Source: Streptomyces sp. TP-A0356 (lineage in GTDB: Bacteria > Actinomycetota > Actinomycetes > Streptomycetales > Streptomycetaceae). Taken from it: DNA of 64,000 nucleotides. Position numbers and translations under genes: made by a program. Positions 49,307 through 57,421 of the stretch are shown piece after piece (position 1 is the first letter of the stretch; every line of letters begins with the position of its first letter). Below the pieces are notes generated by a model that had not been told where the DNA came from, made no database searches, and saw only the letters and a list, made by a program, of their open reading frames with translations. The DNA lies in the NCBI RefSeq assembly GCF_001417775.1, contig NZ_BBZJ01000034.1, positions 1 through 64,000 on the forward strand, given 5' to 3'.

Positions 49307-50117
49307 CCGTCTGACCTGGGCCCTGCCACCCGCGGCCCTGCTGGCCGCCGCCTTCCTCTACCCCCTCACCCTCGTCGTCCGGCAGTCCCTCCGGCCCGAC
49401 ACCGGTGGCACCTCCCTCAAGCCCTACGACGACGTCTTCGCCTCCCTGGTCTTCCGTGAGGCCCTGTGGACCACCGTCTGGCTGGCGCTCGCGGCCACCG
49501 CCTGCTGTCTCGTCCTCGGGTTCTTCCTCGCGCTCGTCATCGCCTTCGTCCCGTTCCCCGGGGCGAGGGCGGTCGCCCGGTTCGTCGACGTCTTCCTGTC
49601 CTTTCCCTCCTTCCTCGTCACGCTCGCCCTCCTCTTCCTCTACGGCAGCGCGGGGATGGCCAACGGGCTGTGGCGCGACGCGACCGGTGCGGCCACCGGG
49701 CCCTTCCAGTTCCTCACCACCCCCTGGGGCGTCCTCCTCGCCGAGGTCACCTACTTCACCCCCTTCGTGATGCGTCCCCTCCTCGCGGCGTTCACGCAGC
49801 TCGACACGGCACAGGTGGAGGTCGCCGCGTCACTGGGGGCACGGCCCGCGCGGATCGTGCGCCGGATCGTCCTGCCCGAGGCGCTGCCCGCGCTCGCGGC
49901 CGGCGGCGGCCTCGTCCTCGTCCTCGCCCTCAACGAGTTCGGCATCGTGCTGTTCACCGGCGCCAAGGGCGTCACCACGCTGCCGACGCTCGTCTACAGC
50001 AAGGCGATCCTGGAGTCCGACTACCCGGGCGCCTGTGTCGTCGCCGTCGTCAACGTCCTCGTATCCGTGGGCCTGTACGGCCTCTACCGGGTGGTGAGCC
50101 GCCGTGCTGGTGCATAG
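49299..50117 (+). CDS. ABC importer permease 1 of the phosphonate locus
   Basis: The 272-residue membrane protein starts at 49299, overlapping the ATPase gene by 8 bases. It has six hydrophobic segments and the EAA loop EVAASLGARPARIVRRIVLP that contacts the ATPase. The N-terminal helix is WALPPAALLAAAFLYPLTLV, and a large outer loop contains FLYGSAGMANGLWRDATGAA. Its companion permease overlaps its end by 14 bases. The pair resembles the PhnU/PhnV permeases of 2-aminoethylphosphonate uptake. Confidence 0.92.
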   Translation: MASRLTWALPPAALLAAAFLYPLTLVVRQSLRPDTGGTSLKPYDDVFASLVFREALWTTVWLALAATACCLVLGFFLALVIAFVPFPGARAVARFVDVFLSFPSFLVTLALLFLYGSAGMANGLWRDATGAATGPFQFLTTPWGVLLAEVTYFTPFVMRPLLAAFTQLDTAQVEVAASLGARPARIVRRIVLPEALPALAAGGGLVLVLALNEFGIVLFTGAKGVTTLPTLVYSKAILESDYPGACVVAVVNVLVSVGLYGLYRVVSRRAGA

Positions 50118-50901
50118 CCGCACGGGGAAGTGGGCCGCCTGGGGCCTCTTCCTCGTCCTCTTCCTCCCCCTCTTCGCCCTGCCCCTGCTCGTCGTCCTCG
50201 CCGCGTCCTTCGCCGGTCACTGGTCCGGCGCGCTCCCGTCCGGCTTCACGACCGCGCACTACACGGCCGCCACCCGCGGTGAATCCCTCCGGGCGCTCAC
50301 CACCAGCCTGGTCACCGCGGTGACGGCGAGTCTGCTCGCCCTCGCCGTCGGCACCTGGGGCGCGCTCGGCGCGCACGCCCTGCCCAAGCCGGTCCGGCGG
50401 GTGCTCGACGCGCTGTTCGTGCTGCCCGTCGCCGTCCCCTCGGTCGTGGTGGGGCTCGCGGTCCTCGTCGCCTTCTCGCAGCCGCCCGTACTGCTCAACG
50501 GCACCCGGTGGATCGTGATCCTCGCCCACACCGTCCTCGTCACGGCCTTCGCGTACCAATCCGTCTCGGCGGCCCTGCTCCGCCTCGACCCCGCCTACGA
50601 GCAGGCCGCCGCGTGCCTCGGCGCCCGGCCCGGGTACGTCCTGTGGCGGATCCGGCTGCCGTTGCTGCTGCCGTCCCTCACGGCCGCCGCGGGGCTCTGC
50701 TTCGCCCTGTCCATGGGCGAGTTGAGCGCCACGATGATGCTCTACCCGCCCGACTGGACGCCGCTGCCGGTCCAGATCTACGCCGCCACCGACCGCGGCT
50801 CGCTCTTCACCGGCTCCGCCCTCGCGGTCGTCCTGATGACGGCCACCCTGCTCGTCCTGTTCACCGTGGCCCGGGTCCGCACGCGGGCCGTACACCGCTG
50901 A
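50104..50901 (+). CDS. ABC importer permease 2 of the phosphonate locus
   Basis: The 265-residue permease starts at a GTG (50104) within the end of permease 1. It has six hydrophobic segments, beginning WAAWGLFLVLFLPLFALPLL, and the EAA loop EQAAACLGARPGYVLWRIRLP shortened as AAACLGARPGYVLWRIRLPL. The segment FALSMGELSATMMLYPPDW is characteristic of permeases that pair with Fe/phosphonate-type binding proteins. It completes the heterodimeric membrane channel. A 15-bp repeat follows before the binding-protein gene. Confidence 0.92.
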   Translation: MLVHSRTGKWAAWGLFLVLFLPLFALPLLVVLAASFAGHWSGALPSGFTTAHYTAATRGESLRALTTSLVTAVTASLLALAVGTWGALGAHALPKPVRRVLDALFVLPVAVPSVVVGLAVLVAFSQPPVLLNGTRWIVILAHTVLVTAFAYQSVSAALLRLDPAYEQAAACLGARPGYVLWRIRLPLLLPSLTAAAGLCFALSMGELSATMMLYPPDWTPLPVQIYAATDRGSLFTGSALAVVLMTATLLVLFTVARVRTRAVHR

Positions 50902-50906
50902 CCACG

Positions 50907-50951
50907 CCGTTCACCCACGCACCGTTCACCTACGCACCGTTCACCCACGCA
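50907..50951. repeat. 15-bp tandem repeat before the binding-protein gene
   Basis: Three copies of CCGTTCACC(C/T)ACGCA run at 50907-50921, 50922-50936 and 50937-50951, in the 70-base gap between permease 2 and the binding protein. They increase the distance between otherwise tightly packed genes. Confidence 0.92.
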
Positions 50952-50971
50952 GGCAAGGAGTTCATTCCGTC

Positions 50972-52030
50972 ATGCCCACGATTCCCGCCAAGCCGCTCGC
51001 CGCCGTCCTCGGGGGCCTCCTTCTCGCCGGCTCGCTCACCGCCTGCGGCGGCGGCTCCACCGCCGCCGCCGACACCGTCACCGTCTACAGCGCGGACGGC
51101 CTCAAGGGCGAGAACGGGGACGGCTGGTACGACCGCGTTTTCAAGGACTTCGAGAAGCAGACCGGGATCAAGGTCAAGTACGTCGAGGGGGGCTCCGGCG
51201 AAATGGTGCAGCGCGCCCTCCGTGAGCGGACCAACCCCCAGGCCGACGTCCTCGTCACCCTTCCCCCCTTCATTCAGCAGGCCGACAGCAAGGGCCTGCT
51301 CGCCAAGTACGCGCCCCAGGGTTCCGTCGAGGTCGCCGACGCCGACAAGGCGGCCGACGGCACCTGGACCGCCGTCGTCAACAACTACTTCGGGTTCGTC
51401 TACAACAGGAAGGAGCTCAAGAAGGCGCCCACCACCTGGGAGGAGCTGCTGGAGGGGACGTACCGGAACAAGCTCCAGTACTCCACCCCGGGCGTCGCCG
51501 GCGACGGCACCGCGGTGCTGGTCAAGGCGATGAACGACTTCGGAGGCAAGGAAGCGGCGCTCGCCTATCTGAAGAGGCTTCAGGCCAACAACGTCGGCCC
51601 GTCGGCCTCCACCGGCAAGCTCGCGCCCAAGGTCGACAAGGGCGAACTGCTCGTCGCCAACGGCGACGTGCAGATGAACTACGCCCAGTCCAGGACCATG
51701 CCGAACCTCGGCATCTGGTTCCCGGCGCGACGGGGCGGACGGCCCACCACCTTCGCGCTGCCGTACGCCGCCGGGCTGGTCACCAAGGCCCCGCACTCGG
51801 AGAACGGCAGGAAGCTGCTGGACTACATGCTCAGCCGCACCGCCCAGGAGCAGGTCAGCGCCATCGGCGGAGGATTCGCGGCCCGCAAGGACGTCGGGGC
51901 CAAAGACGCCAACGCCGCGGCCCTGACCAAGATCATGGACGGCGTCCAGGTCTTCCGGCCGGACTGGAACGACATCGACAAGAACCTTCAGACCTATGTC
52001 GAAGACTGGAAATCCGCTACGAACAGCTGA
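50972..52030 (+). CDS. Phosphonate-type ABC substrate-binding lipoprotein
   Basis: The 352-residue lipoprotein starts at 50972 after GCAAGGAG. The signal peptide ends in the lipobox LLLAGSLTACGGG. The mature protein is a class II periplasmic-binding fold of the type serving iron and 2-aminoethylphosphonate: DTVTVYSADGLKGENGDGWY, RVFKDFEKQTGIKVKYVEGG, QADVLVTLPPFIQQADSKGL, and the hinge AVVNNYFGFVYNRKELKKAP. The genomic context favours 2-aminoethylphosphonate over iron. It delivers ligand to the two permeases immediately upstream. Confidence 0.93.
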   Translation: MPTIPAKPLAAVLGGLLLAGSLTACGGGSTAAADTVTVYSADGLKGENGDGWYDRVFKDFEKQTGIKVKYVEGGSGEMVQRALRERTNPQADVLVTLPPFIQQADSKGLLAKYAPQGSVEVADADKAADGTWTAVVNNYFGFVYNRKELKKAPTTWEELLEGTYRNKLQYSTPGVAGDGTAVLVKAMNDFGGKEAALAYLKRLQANNVGPSASTGKLAPKVDKGELLVANGDVQMNYAQSRTMPNLGIWFPARRGGRPTTFALPYAAGLVTKAPHSENGRKLLDYMLSRTAQEQVSAIGGGFAARKDVGAKDANAAALTKIMDGVQVFRPDWNDIDKNLQTYVEDWKSATNS

Positions 52031-52075
52031 TCGCTAGGCTGGGGCCCCGGCGCACCGTACGGCAGGAGATCGCAC

Positions 52076-52855
52076 ATGGCAGAGCGCAAGCCCATCGAGT
52101 CGTGGCTCACCGACATGGACGGTGTGCTGATCCACGAGGGTGTTCCGATCCCCGGTGCCGACGCGTTCCTCAAGAAGCTGCGTGAGTCCGGCAAGCCCTT
52201 CCTGGTGCTCACCAACAACTCCATCTACACCCCGCGCGACCTGCACGCCCGGCTGCGCCGTATGGGTCTGGACGTGCCGGTCGAGAACATCTGGACCTCG
52301 GCGCTGGCCACCGCCCAGTTCCTGGACGACCAGCGGCCGGGCGGGTCGGCGTACGTCATCGGCGAGGCCGGTCTGACCACGGCGCTGCACGACATCGGCT
52401 ACATCCTGACCGACCAGGAGCCCGACTACGTCGTCCTCGGCGAGACCCGCACCTACTCCTTCGAGGCCATGACCAAGGCGGTCCGGCTGATCGACGCGGG
52501 CTCCCGCTTCATCTGCACCAACCCCGACGAGACCGGTCCGTCGCCGGAGGGCCCGCTGCCCGCGACCGGCGCGGTCGCCGCGCTGATCACCAAGGCGAGC
52601 GGCAGGAAGCCGTACTTCGCGGGCAAGCCGAACCCGCTGATGATGCGCACCGGGCTCAACACGATCGGGGCGCACTCCGAGACCAGCGCGATGATCGGTG
52701 ACCGGATGGACACCGACGTGCTGGCCGGCATGGAGGCCGGGATGCAGACGTTCCTGGTGCTCACCGGGCTGACCACGCCCGAGGGCATCGACCGGTACCC
52801 GTTCCGCCCCTCCCATGTCGTGAACTCGATCGCGGACCTCGTCGACCTCGTCTGA
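52076..52855 (+). CDS. HAD-IIA phosphatase (NagD-like)
   Basis: The 259-residue protein begins at 52076 and has the HAD-IIA layout: SWLTDMDGVLIHEGVPIPGA (nucleophile Asp and acid Asp), FLVLTNNSIYTPRDL (Ser/Thr motif II), GKPNPLMMRTGL (Lys motif III) and AMIGDRMDTDVLAGMEAGMQ (acidic motif IV). The cap lies between motifs II and III. NagD-type enzymes dephosphorylate nucleotides or sugar phosphates. It follows the phosphonate transporter but with its own 45-base spacing, so it may or may not belong to that pathway. Confidence 0.94.
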   Translation: MAERKPIESWLTDMDGVLIHEGVPIPGADAFLKKLRESGKPFLVLTNNSIYTPRDLHARLRRMGLDVPVENIWTSALATAQFLDDQRPGGSAYVIGEAGLTTALHDIGYILTDQEPDYVVLGETRTYSFEAMTKAVRLIDAGSRFICTNPDETGPSPEGPLPATGAVAALITKASGRKPYFAGKPNPLMMRTGLNTIGAHSETSAMIGDRMDTDVLAGMEAGMQTFLVLTGLTTPEGIDRYPFRPSHVVNSIADLVDLV

Positions 52856-52960
52856 CGCCCCTCCGTCCGGCAACCGACCCCCGTACGGAGTAGTCGAGGG
52901 TCCCGTCCGGATGCGCCGGAGTGCCCGGCAAGGGACTCTCCTGGTATCGGGAGGTTCACG

Positions 52961-53590
52961 ATGGGTTCACTACGGCTCACACTCTGTGCCGGATCGGTCG
53001 TCGCGGTCGCCCTCGCGCCGACGGCGTACGCGGTGGATGCTCAGGGCGTCTTCCTGACCCCTGCCTCGCCCATGCCCGGCACCGACGTCCGGCTGGCCGT
53101 GCGGGGCTGCGCCGGTACGACCGGCAGCGCGGTGTCGGACGCGTTCGTGGCGGAGGCGCGGCTCGTCGGCAGGGACGGCATGCTGACCGGCGACACCCGC
53201 GTCCGCTCCGCACTGCCACCGGGCAGGTACTCCGTCACCGTCGGCTGCGACGGCCGGCAGGTCAAGGGCGTGCTCACCGTCGGCGGGCCGTCCGTGTCCC
53301 CACCCCGGGCGCAGACCGCTCCCGCATCCCCCGGCATCCCGGCGTCCGCCGCGGTCCCGGCGGCCCCGACCGCCCCGGCGACCCGCAGCGCCCCGGTCCG
53401 GCCCTCCGCTCCCTCCTCGCCGGTCGCGCCGGTGCCCGCGGGCGGCGGCGGTACCGCGCCCCTCTCCGCCGCCGACGCCCGGGCCGCCGGGCCCGGCACC
53501 CGGCAGGCGGTCGTCGGCCTGGTCCTCGCGAGCGTCGCCGCCATCGTGGTGGTCGCCCGCAGCGTCCGTCGGGGCCGCGGCCGGGAGTGA
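52961..53590 (+). CDS. Secreted membrane-anchored surface protein paired with a class F sortase
   Basis: The 209-residue protein has a signal peptide (RLTLCAGSVVAVALAPTAYA) and a beta-rich domain at about 25-110 with three Cys (VRGCAGTTGSAV, VTVGCDGRQVKG). A Pro/Ala/Ser-rich stalk of about 60 residues is followed by a C-terminal anchor AVVGLVLASVAAIVVVARS and RRGRGRE. The sequence before the helix (ARAAGPGTRQ) is not a clear LPXTG or LAXTG motif. It overlaps or abuts the class F sortase gene, so it is likely a partner or substrate of that enzyme. Confidence 0.85.
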   Translation: MGSLRLTLCAGSVVAVALAPTAYAVDAQGVFLTPASPMPGTDVRLAVRGCAGTTGSAVSDAFVAEARLVGRDGMLTGDTRVRSALPPGRYSVTVGCDGRQVKGVLTVGGPSVSPPRAQTAPASPGIPASAAVPAAPTAPATRSAPVRPSAPSSPVAPVPAGGGGTAPLSAADARAAGPGTRQAVVGLVLASVAAIVVVARSVRRGRGRE

Positions 53591-53592
53591 AC

Positions 53593-54258
53593 GTGTCCGA
53601 GCGCGAGCGTTTCTCCGGTACCGGGCGTCTGCTGATGGGGGTCGCCTGGGTGATCCTGTTGCTGGGGCTGTGGCTGTGGGGCCGCGAGGTGACGGACGTA
53701 CGCCATGGGATTTCCGCGCCGACGACCGGCGACATGGCCGCCGTCGGCAGGCCCCCGCAGCCCGCACTGCCGCCCGCGGCCAAGCCGCTGGCACAGGCGG
53801 CGCCGCTGCGCTTGGACATCCCCGTCATAGGGGTGCAGGCACCGGTCGTGGCGCGCGGCCTGGACCAGCAGGGCGCGATCGACCCGCCGCCCTTCGACCA
53901 GCCGGGCGTGGTCGGCTGGTACGGGAACGGCGTGAAACCCGGGGCCGCCGGGACGGCGCTGTTCGTCGGGCACGTCGACACCGAGACCGGTCGCGCGGTC
54001 TTCTACAAGCTCAGCAGTCTGCGGCCGGGCGCCACGGTGCGGGTGGTCCGTGACGACGGCCGGGTCGCCGAGTTCACCGTCGAGGACGTCCAGGTCCTCA
54101 CCCGCGACCACTTCGACGCCCGGCAGGCGTACGGGACACGCGAGCCGGGGCGGGCCGAACTACGGCTGATCACCTGTGGCGGCACCTTCGACCGGGCGAA
54201 CCACGAGTACACGGCGAACGTGGTGGTGTCGGCGTATCTGACGGGCACCGGACGGTGA
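53593..54258 (+). CDS. Class F sortase
   Basis: The 221-residue enzyme starts at GTG 53593 (five bases after GGGAG) or at GTG 53587, which overlaps the preceding stop. A membrane helix (LLMGVAWVILLLGLWLWG) and a Pro/Ala-rich stalk precede the catalytic domain. The sortase triad is visible as His in TALFVGHVDTETGRAVFY, Cys in LRLITCGGTFDRANHEYTAN and a following Arg. The extra DQPGVVGWYGNGVKPG loop is typical of class F. Its substrates are poorly known; the adjacent surface protein is the natural candidate. Confidence 0.92.
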   Translation: MSERERFSGTGRLLMGVAWVILLLGLWLWGREVTDVRHGISAPTTGDMAAVGRPPQPALPPAAKPLAQAAPLRLDIPVIGVQAPVVARGLDQQGAIDPPPFDQPGVVGWYGNGVKPGAAGTALFVGHVDTETGRAVFYKLSSLRPGATVRVVRDDGRVAEFTVEDVQVLTRDHFDARQAYGTREPGRAELRLITCGGTFDRANHEYTANVVVSAYLTGTGR

Positions 54259-54437
54259 CGTCCGACGGGCATGGACGGTGGGTGACGCCCGACGGTCGTC
54301 GACGGTGACGCCCGCGGCCCCCGCCCTCCGGGAGACGGGCTGTAACAGCTGTCCGACAAGAGCCGTGCGACCTCGTGGGCGCCGCGGCGGGTATGTCACG
54401 ATTGGGGCGTAAGACGGTACACCCAAGGGGGAGTTGG

Positions 54438-55454
54438 ATGTACGGGACGAGGAGTGCCGGGGGACGGGCCGCCGCCGCGGCGGTGGGGGCCGCGCTGCTG
54501 CTGGCCGGGTGTTCCTCCTCCGGGGGCGGCGACCGGAAGAACGACTCGGGTGGGGCGATCACCCAGCAGCCGAAGACCTCCGACCCGTTCTGGGTCAACC
54601 CGGACGGCAACGCGGCACGGCAGGTCGCCGCGTACCGGAAGGCCGGGAAGACGGCCGAGGCGGACCAGATCAGGAAGATCGCCGAGCGGCCCACGGGGGA
54701 GTGGATCGGGCCGGAGAACCCCGAGGCGGAGGCGCAGGGATTCACCGAGGCCGCGCGGAAGGCGGACCGGACGGCGCTGCTGGTCCTCTACAACGTCCCG
54801 CACCGCGACTGCGGACAGTTCTCGCAGGGCGGCGCGGCGGACGGCAACGCGTACCGGACCTGGATCGACGGCGTGGCCCGGGGCATCGGGGACCGGCGGG
54901 CGACGGTGATCCTGGAGCCGGACGCCGTGCTGCACATGGTGGACGGCTGCACGCCGGCCCAGTTCCACGAGGAGCGGTACGACCTGCTGAAGGGCGCGAT
55001 CGCCAAGCTCAAGGCGCTGAAGAACACCAAGGTGTACCTGGACGCGGGCAACGCGGGCTGGCAGCACCCCGACCGCATCTTCCAGCCGCTCCAGCGGGCC
55101 GGCGTCGCCCAGGCCGACGGCTTCGCCGTGAACGTCTCCAACTTCTACTCGACGCCGGAGTCGATCGCGTACGGCAAGCAGCTGTCGGCGAAGGTCGGCG
55201 GCAAGCACTTCGTGATCGACACCAGCCGCAACGGCAACGGGCCCTATGCGACGGGTGATCCCCAGCAGCGCTGGTGCAACCCGCCGGGGCGGGCCCTGGG
55301 CGAGACCCCGACGACGAGCACGGCGGACCCGCTGGTGGACGCGTATCTGTGGGTGAAGCGCCCGGGCGAGTCCGACGGCACGTGCCAGGGCGGTCCGAAG
55401 GCCGGGGACTGGTGGGCGGCGTACGCGCTCAAGCTCGCGGAGGCCAGCAAGTAG
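54438..55454 (+). CDS. cslZ: GH6 family glycosidase, CslZ-like lipoprotein
   Basis: The start at 54438 follows GGGGGAG and gives 338 residues. The signal ends in a lipobox (ALLLAGCSSSGGG). The catalytic GH6 domain includes LLVLYNVPHRDCGQFSQGGA, RATVILEPDAVLHMVDG (catalytic-region Glu/Asp), KVYLDAGNAGWQHPDRIF and NVSNFYSTPESIAYGKQL with HFVIDTSRNGNGPYATGDPQ. GH6 enzymes cut beta-1,4-glucans. It converges on glxA-cslA, and the same three genes cluster in Streptomyces, where they build the glycan at hyphal tips; CslZ is thought to trim it. Confidence 0.92.
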   Translation: MYGTRSAGGRAAAAAVGAALLLAGCSSSGGGDRKNDSGGAITQQPKTSDPFWVNPDGNAARQVAAYRKAGKTAEADQIRKIAERPTGEWIGPENPEAEAQGFTEAARKADRTALLVLYNVPHRDCGQFSQGGAADGNAYRTWIDGVARGIGDRRATVILEPDAVLHMVDGCTPAQFHEERYDLLKGAIAKLKALKNTKVYLDAGNAGWQHPDRIFQPLQRAGVAQADGFAVNVSNFYSTPESIAYGKQLSAKVGGKHFVIDTSRNGNGPYATGDPQQRWCNPPGRALGETPTTSTADPLVDAYLWVKRPGESDGTCQGGPKAGDWWAAYALKLAEASK

Positions 55455-55486
55455 GCGCTCTTGGAGCTCTTACACGTGCGCGGGTG

Positions 55487-57421
55487 TCAGGGGACCTTGA
55501 CCCACTGCGCCACGCTCGGCGTTCCCTGGTCGTCGTCGACGAACAGCATGTACCACCCGGACTGGACGAGGTTGCGGTTCTTCGGGACCGTCACCGTGAT
55601 CGTGGCCCCCGACGTCTTGAAGTCCAGCGCGATCGACCGCTGATCCACGTCCGTGACGTGCGTGGACGCGCTCGGCCGGATCAGCCGCACCTTCTTGATC
55701 GACGAGGCGTGCTGCGAGGTGAACGTTCCCGAAGCACCGCGTGCGATGGTCGCCGGCCCGCCCGACAGCGAGGGCCGTGCGTCCCGGTACAGATACGGCG
55801 GCGTGTAGATCTCGATGCGCTGCTCGAACTTGCCGGGCTTGGTGTTCGCCCTGTCGCCGTACAGCGAGTCGGAGCCGAAGAACATCACCCGGCCGTCGGG
55901 CAGCAGGAGCGAGCCCGAGTGGTAGTTGCGGCCCACCAGCGGGTCGGCGACCCGCTGGAGCGTGTTGGTGTCCGGGTGGTAGATCCGCGCCTGGAGGATG
56001 TCGGAGTCACTGCGGCCCCGGTAGTCCTCCGAGCCGCCCGAGACCAGCACCGTGTCGTCGGGAAGGATCGAGGACTGCGGGTAGCGCGTGCCCTTCTCCA
56101 GCGTCGGCCCGTCCACGAAGTGCGGGTTCTTCGCCTTCAGGTCGACCAGCCGCGTCCTGTTGGTCGACAGTGCGGACTCGCCCACCCCGCCGCCACCGAT
56201 CACCATGTACCTCTCGTCCTGTGCCGGTGGCAGCAGCACCGTCCCGGACGTCTCCATCATGTTCGGGTCGCTGAGCCCCGGCACCTTGGTGAACTTGTTG
56301 CTGTCGACGTCCCAGACACCGGGGTCGCGGCCCACGTCGGCCGGACCGTAGCCCGCGTTCGAACCCGAGTAGAAGACCTTGCCGTTCTGCATCAGGAACA
56401 GTGCGGGATAGGTCGGGAACTGGCGGATCTTCGGCGTGTACGTCCACTTCTTGGTCCCCGGATCGAAGATCTCGTTCTTGCCCGGGACCAGCTGGCCGAT
56501 GTCGTCGAGGCCGGACACGCTGAGGATCCTGCCGTCGCCCAGGGTGGTGAGCGTCGGGTACCAGCGGGCTTCGTTCATCGGGTCGACCTTGATGTACTTC
56601 TCGGCGACCGGATCGAACTCGTAGGCGTCCCGGATGCCTTGGAAGTCCTTCTTGTCGAGGGCGAGCTTCTGCGCGATGCCATAGGTGTTGCGCGCGTCGG
56701 CGCCCGTCAGGCCCCGGATCCGGTAGTTGTCCTGGGTGCCGGTCTCGTACTGGGAGCCGCTCTGCTGCGCCTCGACGTATATACGGCCGAGGCCCGGGTC
56801 GTTGCGCAGGAACCTGCCCGTCCCGTCGAAGACCTTCTTCGCCCGCGGCACCAGGACGGGGTCCTTGGACACGAAGGTCTTGCCGTTCGCCCTGCCGGTG
56901 AACCCCGTGCCCGCGGGCAGAGTGATCGGCTTGTCCGGGTTCTCGTTGTGGACGATCATCAGGCCGCCGGCCTTGGTGACGTCACCCTTCAGCTTCTCGT
57001 ACCGCTTGGTGCCGCCCGCGATCAGGATGTCGCCGTTGTCCAGCTGGGTGTGGCCCGTGCAGAACAGGTCGTTCGGCGTCGGGACCTTCTTGATCGTGCC
57101 CTTGACCGGGTCCCAGATCCGGGAGTCGAACCGCTTCTTGTCGAAGTTGACCTGGTTGTTGCCCGAGCCCGCGACGAGCAGCACCTTCCCGGTGTGCAGC
57201 AGGACCGCGTGGATGGTGTCCTGGCGGTACTCCTCGGGGAACTCGATGATCTGCCAGTGGCCGTTCTGCGCCTTGTACTCGGGCTTGTCGATCGTGTACT
57301 GGTGATACCGCTGCGACCCGAAGCGGTACAGCCACGGTCCGTTCATTCCGGCCAGTGCGAGGACCACCGCCGTACCTATCGCGAGACGGCGGGCACGACG
57401 GCGGCCGGCCTGGTCCTTCAT
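55487..57421 (-). CDS. glxA: Radical copper oxidase of the galactose oxidase family (GlxA)
   Basis: The 644-residue protein begins with a short basic tail and one membrane anchor (LAIGTAVVLALAGMNG), placing the catalytic part outside. Kelch-like blades carry the copper-radical residues: Cys121 (NDLFCTGHTQLDNG) for the Tyr-Cys crosslink, EARWYPTLTTLG with Trp287-Tyr288, RNYHSGSLLLPDGR supplying Tyr-His ligands, and STHVTDVDQRSIAL supplying the last His. The C-terminal Ig-like domain resembles galactose oxidase. GlxA oxidises the CslA-made glycan and is needed for tip growth and aerial development. Its start overlaps the cslA stop by 4 bases. Confidence 0.96.
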   Translation of the reverse strand: MKDQAGRRRARRLAIGTAVVLALAGMNGPWLYRFGSQRYHQYTIDKPEYKAQNGHWQIIEFPEEYRQDTIHAVLLHTGKVLLVAGSGNNQVNFDKKRFDSRIWDPVKGTIKKVPTPNDLFCTGHTQLDNGDILIAGGTKRYEKLKGDVTKAGGLMIVHNENPDKPITLPAGTGFTGRANGKTFVSKDPVLVPRAKKVFDGTGRFLRNDPGLGRIYVEAQQSGSQYETGTQDNYRIRGLTGADARNTYGIAQKLALDKKDFQGIRDAYEFDPVAEKYIKVDPMNEARWYPTLTTLGDGRILSVSGLDDIGQLVPGKNEIFDPGTKKWTYTPKIRQFPTYPALFLMQNGKVFYSGSNAGYGPADVGRDPGVWDVDSNKFTKVPGLSDPNMMETSGTVLLPPAQDERYMVIGGGGVGESALSTNRTRLVDLKAKNPHFVDGPTLEKGTRYPQSSILPDDTVLVSGGSEDYRGRSDSDILQARIYHPDTNTLQRVADPLVGRNYHSGSLLLPDGRVMFFGSDSLYGDRANTKPGKFEQRIEIYTPPYLYRDARPSLSGGPATIARGASGTFTSQHASSIKKVRLIRPSASTHVTDVDQRSIALDFKTSGATITVTVPKNRNLVQSGWYMLFVDDDQGTPSVAQWVKVP

